Shown piece after piece: positions 60,926 to 64,000 of a DNA stretch of 64,000 nt (its first letter is position 1; every line of letters starts with the position of its first letter). The stretch is from NCBI GenBank assembly GCA_028736075.1, contig CP117875.1:620001-684000 (forward strand), given 5' to 3'. The notes below the pieces were generated by a model. It was not told the DNA's origin. It ran no database searches and worked only from the letters and a program-made list of their open reading frames with translations. The DNA is from Chryseobacterium sp. KACC 21268 (GTDB taxonomy: Bacteria > Bacteroidota > Bacteroidia > Flavobacteriales > Weeksellaceae). A program made the position numbers and the translations under genes.

Positions 60926-63900
60926 ATGAAAAATTTTTACCTTTTTCTCCTCCTAATATCTAATTTTCTTTTTTCACAAAATTTTGTAAGTTGGGATACC
61001 TTAAATCCTAAACCTTCTCCGAATTCAGGAAAGGATGTAATTTTTTTATCAGAATCTGAGGGTTTTTATATTACGGATAAGGAACTGATCCAAACGAAAA
61101 ATTCCGGGGAAACGTGGCAGATATTAAAGAAGTTAACCTCTGCAAATGATATTGATTTTAAAGCTGACACAGGTCTTATAGTTGGAAACTGGGGAGCTGC
61201 ATACCTATCAGTTAATAAAGGTGAGACCTGGTCCAATTTAAATATCAATTCTAGCGACAGTTTCACTTACTCAAAAATCATTGATGATGATAATCTCATA
61301 GTAGCGTCTAATACCAATATATATATATCAAAAGATAAAGGAAATTCCTGGATACAGAAAAACATTACGGTTTATAGTCCAAGAAAAATATATTTTTTGA
61401 ACGAAAACGTTGGCTTTTTAGGCACTCTTGATGGGAAAATGTACAAAACTACGGATGGAGGCAATAGTTGGATCCTCAAAAATTCTGTGAATTACTCACC
61501 ATCCGATTATTTTACTATTTATTTTTACAACGATCAAATCGGATTTGCAGAAAGAGGTCACGGTGAATTGCTTAAGACATCCGACGGTGGAGAAACGTGG
61601 ATTAAAATCAGCACCGTAAGTGATCAAATCTTTTCTTTTTACTTTGTGAACGAAAATTTAGGTTACGCCACAGGTGAGCACGGTGTTACCTTTATCACCA
61701 CAAATGGAGGCAATAGTTGGTCTAACATATTTTTTCAGAATGGAAGAATTGGTGGGACAGATATGTATGGTATTTTCTTTACGTCAGATAATAAAGGATA
61801 TGCGGTTGGATCCAGAGGAAGAATCATTAAAACAATAGATAGCGGTGCCACTTGGACTGAATATTCTCCATTTTATAATGATGTAAATAATGTAAATATT
61901 GTTGATAACGAGATTTTTGCAAGGGTAGGTCTGTTTGTGTTTAATTCAAAAGATGATGGAGTAACCTGGAAAAAATTAAATAGGCCTTCTGACTTAATAC
62001 CAACAAATGACTGGTCATATTCAAGCTTTTCTTCGGGGATGGTTTTTGTAAATAAAAATACTGGTTATCTTGTTGGAGGAACTTATAGCGGTGATTCTAA
62101 TATTTATAAAACCAGTGATGGTGGAATAAACTGGACGAAACACAAATTTACAAATGACGGTGTAAGATCAATATTCTTTATTAATGAAAATATCGGGTAC
62201 GCAAACGCTAATAATTTTTATAAAACAACCAATGGCGGAGCATCTTGGGAATTGGTAGCAAACAATATATCTTTTAGCAAAATTAAATTCCTAAATGAAA
62301 ATCTTGGTTTTGCAACCAACAATAATTATTATAACAGAAGGTTTTATAAAACTACAGACGGAGGCAAGAATTGGAATATTATTGCAACCTATGAATCTGA
62401 TATAAATGATTTCTTTTTTACAGACGAACAAAACGGTTATTTGATTGGTGGTCCCGATTTGAAATTACAAAAAACAACAGATGGCGGAAATACCTGGAAA
62501 AAGTATGAGATCCCATACGGATGGTACAATTTGGTAAGATTTAAAAACAAAAATATTGGGCTGATAGCTACTGAATATGGTCAGATATATTCTACTTCTA
62601 ATGGAGGAAGGAGCTGGAAATCGGATTATAATTATTACGCCTCCAAGGATATGCTTTTCACTAATGATAATGTATACCTGACCGGTGAGAATGGAAAAGT
62701 TTTCAAAGGTTCGCTACAAAATATTCCGGAATTTATTCTAACAACTAATGAGGTTGCTAATATTTCCAATACGAAGGCCGTTTTTACTGGTAGTGCGGCA
62801 AGTAATTCTTCTACTATCAATTATCTGATGTTTGAATTTAGCAAAAGTCCTTTCTTTAGTCAGGTATCATATATTGCAACAAGTAAAGAACATATAGATG
62901 CAAATGATTCTGATGACCTGTTTACATCTGTTTCTGATCTGGAATCTTCTACAACTTATTATGTAAGATTGTCAGGAATGCATAATGGAGTCAAAGTTTA
63001 TGGCAATGTTGTAACCTTCAAAACACTTCCGGATTATAGCCTCAGTCTCAATACAACCTATCCTTACTATGCTTCATCTATAGATCTCCATGGTTCGGGA
63101 AGCGCTATTGGTAATGATATAAATGATATAGAATTTGAGTACACCGAGAATCAGGAAAATTTTACAAACTCATCTCCATCTACTCCTCAGAATATAGTAG
63201 TGGGAAACAGCAATGTTTTTTTAACTGCCAAGCTTCTGAGCTTAAAACCGCAAACGCAATATTATGCTCGTATCAAAGCAAAATATGAAAATGATGTGGT
63301 ATATAGTAATGTTATCAGCTTCACAACAGCAAAGGAATACGATATTACTTTATATGAAGCATATAAAAGTGGTTCTAATATCTCCTTAAATGCAAATGTT
63401 TCTGCAAACGATAAAGATATAACAGACATTACATTCGAATATGGATTCACGAATTTTGAAAATTCTACAAATGCATCTCCTTCACAAGTAAGCGGATCAA
63501 ATTATGCTTACATATCGACTTTAATAGCAGCAAACATTTTGATTCCAAATAAAAATTATTATGCGAGAATAAAAGCTGTGACCAATGGAAAGACGATATA
63601 CAGTAATACAATTTTGTTTAATCAGGAGAACATTTTAATTCTTGCAAAAGACCAAAATGAAATCTTATCGGAGACATCAATAAAATTGAATGGACTAGTT
63701 AAAACATTTGACTATTATCCAATTACTGACATAAAATTTGAATACGGAAAAACGGAGGATTTAGGAAACGAGTTACCAAGTACACCAAGTTATAGCTATT
63801 ACAGTACAGCAACATTGAAGATAACTGGTAACTTAACAGGATTAGAAACCAATCAAAAGTATTATTATAAAATATCAGCCAATCAAAATGGTGAGAAGAA

Positions 63901-64000
63901 ATATTCAGATTTATACGAGTTTATAATGACACCACTATATGTGTCTGACATAGATAAAAATGATATTGCAATATATCCAAATCCAGTAAAAGAAATAATT
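60926..64000 (+). CDS. Large T9SS-secreted beta-propeller protein, cut by window edge
   Basis: 1025 residues are visible without a stop. A signal peptide (MKNFYLFLLLISNFLFSQ) is followed by many YCF48/BNR-type repeats such as KTTDGGNSW, KTSDGGETW, TTNGGNSW and KTSDGGINW over about residues 40-590. Then come about three Ig/fibronectin-like repeats, each ending in (T/N)(Y/F)YARIKA or related. The last visible residues, DIDKNDIAIYPNPVKEII, are the start of a T9SS type A sorting domain, so only about 70 residues should be missing. It is a likely surface or secreted adhesin-like protein. It is similar in kind, not in length, to the protein at 11227. Confidence 0.88.
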   Translation, partial: MKNFYLFLLLISNFLFSQNFVSWDTLNPKPSPNSGKDVIFLSESEGFYITDKELIQTKNSGETWQILKKLTSANDIDFKADTGLIVGNWGAAYLSVNKGETWSNLNINSSDSFTYSKIIDDDNLIVASNTNIYISKDKGNSWIQKNITVYSPRKIYFLNENVGFLGTLDGKMYKTTDGGNSWILKNSVNYSPSDYFTIYFYNDQIGFAERGHGELLKTSDGGETWIKISTVSDQIFSFYFVNENLGYATGEHGVTFITTNGGNSWSNIFFQNGRIGGTDMYGIFFTSDNKGYAVGSRGRIIKTIDSGATWTEYSPFYNDVNNVNIVDNEIFARVGLFVFNSKDDGVTWKKLNRPSDLIPTNDWSYSSFSSGMVFVNKNTGYLVGGTYSGDSNIYKTSDGGINWTKHKFTNDGVRSIFFINENIGYANANNFYKTTNGGASWELVANNISFSKIKFLNENLGFATNNNYYNRRFYKTTDGGKNWNIIATYESDINDFFFTDEQNGYLIGGPDLKLQKTTDGGNTWKKYEIPYGWYNLVRFKNKNIGLIATEYGQIYSTSNGGRSWKSDYNYYASKDMLFTNDNVYLTGENGKVFKGSLQNIPEFILTTNEVANISNTKAVFTGSAASNSSTINYLMFEFSKSPFFSQVSYIATSKEHIDANDSDDLFTSVSDLESSTTYYVRLSGMHNGVKVYGNVVTFKTLPDYSLSLNTTYPYYASSIDLHGSGSAIGNDINDIEFEYTENQENFTNSSPSTPQNIVVGNSNVFLTAKLLSLKPQTQYYARIKAKYENDVVYSNVISFTTAKEYDITLYEAYKSGSNISLNANVSANDKDITDITFEYGFTNFENSTNASPSQVSGSNYAYISTLIAANILIPNKNYYARIKAVTNGKTIYSNTILFNQENILILAKDQNEILSETSIKLNGLVKTFDYYPITDIKFEYGKTEDLGNELPSTPSYSYYSTATLKITGNLTGLETNQKYYYKISANQNGEKKYSDLYEFIMTPLYVSDIDKNDIAIYPNPVKEII

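Noticed and set aside
1-64000. CRISPR arrays, rRNA and tRNA genes
   Set aside because: No regularly spaced direct repeats or recognisable structural RNA genes were found by eye. A tRNA scan would be decisive; a hit would overturn this.

Overview
The window is chromosomal DNA from a flavobacterium of the Weeksellaceae type (Chryseobacterium/Epilithonimonas-like). This rests on AT-rich sequence, near-universal TAnnTTTG (-7) promoter boxes with A-rich leaders instead of Shine-Dalgarno sites, several SusC/TonB-type outer-membrane receptors, proteins with type IX secretion (T9SS) C-terminal sorting domains, a Flavobacterium-type prolyl oligopeptidase, and lipoproteins with Bacteroidota-style lipoboxes. 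No rRNA, tRNA, CRISPR array, complete insertion sequence or prophage was recognised.

Layout. 1-6.9 kb: end of a YraN-family gene, Cu/Zn superoxide dismutase, a TonB receptor, prolyl oligopeptidase and small secreted proteins. 6.9-15.3 kb: glycyl-tRNA synthetase, an ECF sigma factor overlapping a membrane-protein gene, TruC-like pseudouridine synthase, a T9SS beta-propeller protein and a TPR-membrane-HTH regulator. 15.4-25.2 kb: an XRE regulator divergent from a cassette encoding a YbjN-like protein, PspA, a DUF4177 protein, a YqiJ/NfeD-like membrane protein, a 704-residue flotillin and a 1610-residue AAA ATPase. 25.3-33.5 kb: pyrD, an outer-membrane beta-barrel protein, and a metal cluster in which a heavy-metal-associated (HMA) domain occurs both alone and fused to a TonB receptor. 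33.8-41 kb: acyl-CoA dehydrogenase, msrB, a short-chain dehydrogenase, a truncated RhuM gene, tsaB and a sugar dehydrogenase. 41-57 kb: TonB receptor, BlaI/M56-TonB regulatory pair, uvrB, LPS-type sugar kinase and heptosyltransferase-like genes, membrane proteins, pabB plus class IV aminotransferase, menD and a radical SAM enzyme. 57.5-64 kb: a LytS/LytTR-type two-component operon with four copies of a 2TM domain, then a large T9SS-secreted protein cut by the window edge.

The two strongest candidates for little-described systems are the PspA-flotillin-giant AAA cassette, which looks like an inducible inner-membrane maintenance machine under its own repressor, and the 2TM/LytTR operon, where the kinase carries the same 2TM domain as three small proteins encoded between it and its response regulator. 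Outside the genes, the window holds several families of short dispersed palindromic elements. Two of these occur three times each within 64 kb. Four genes place the ATG exactly four bases after the -7 box, so their mRNAs are probably leaderless. The BlaI-type palindrome has the -7 box built into it.
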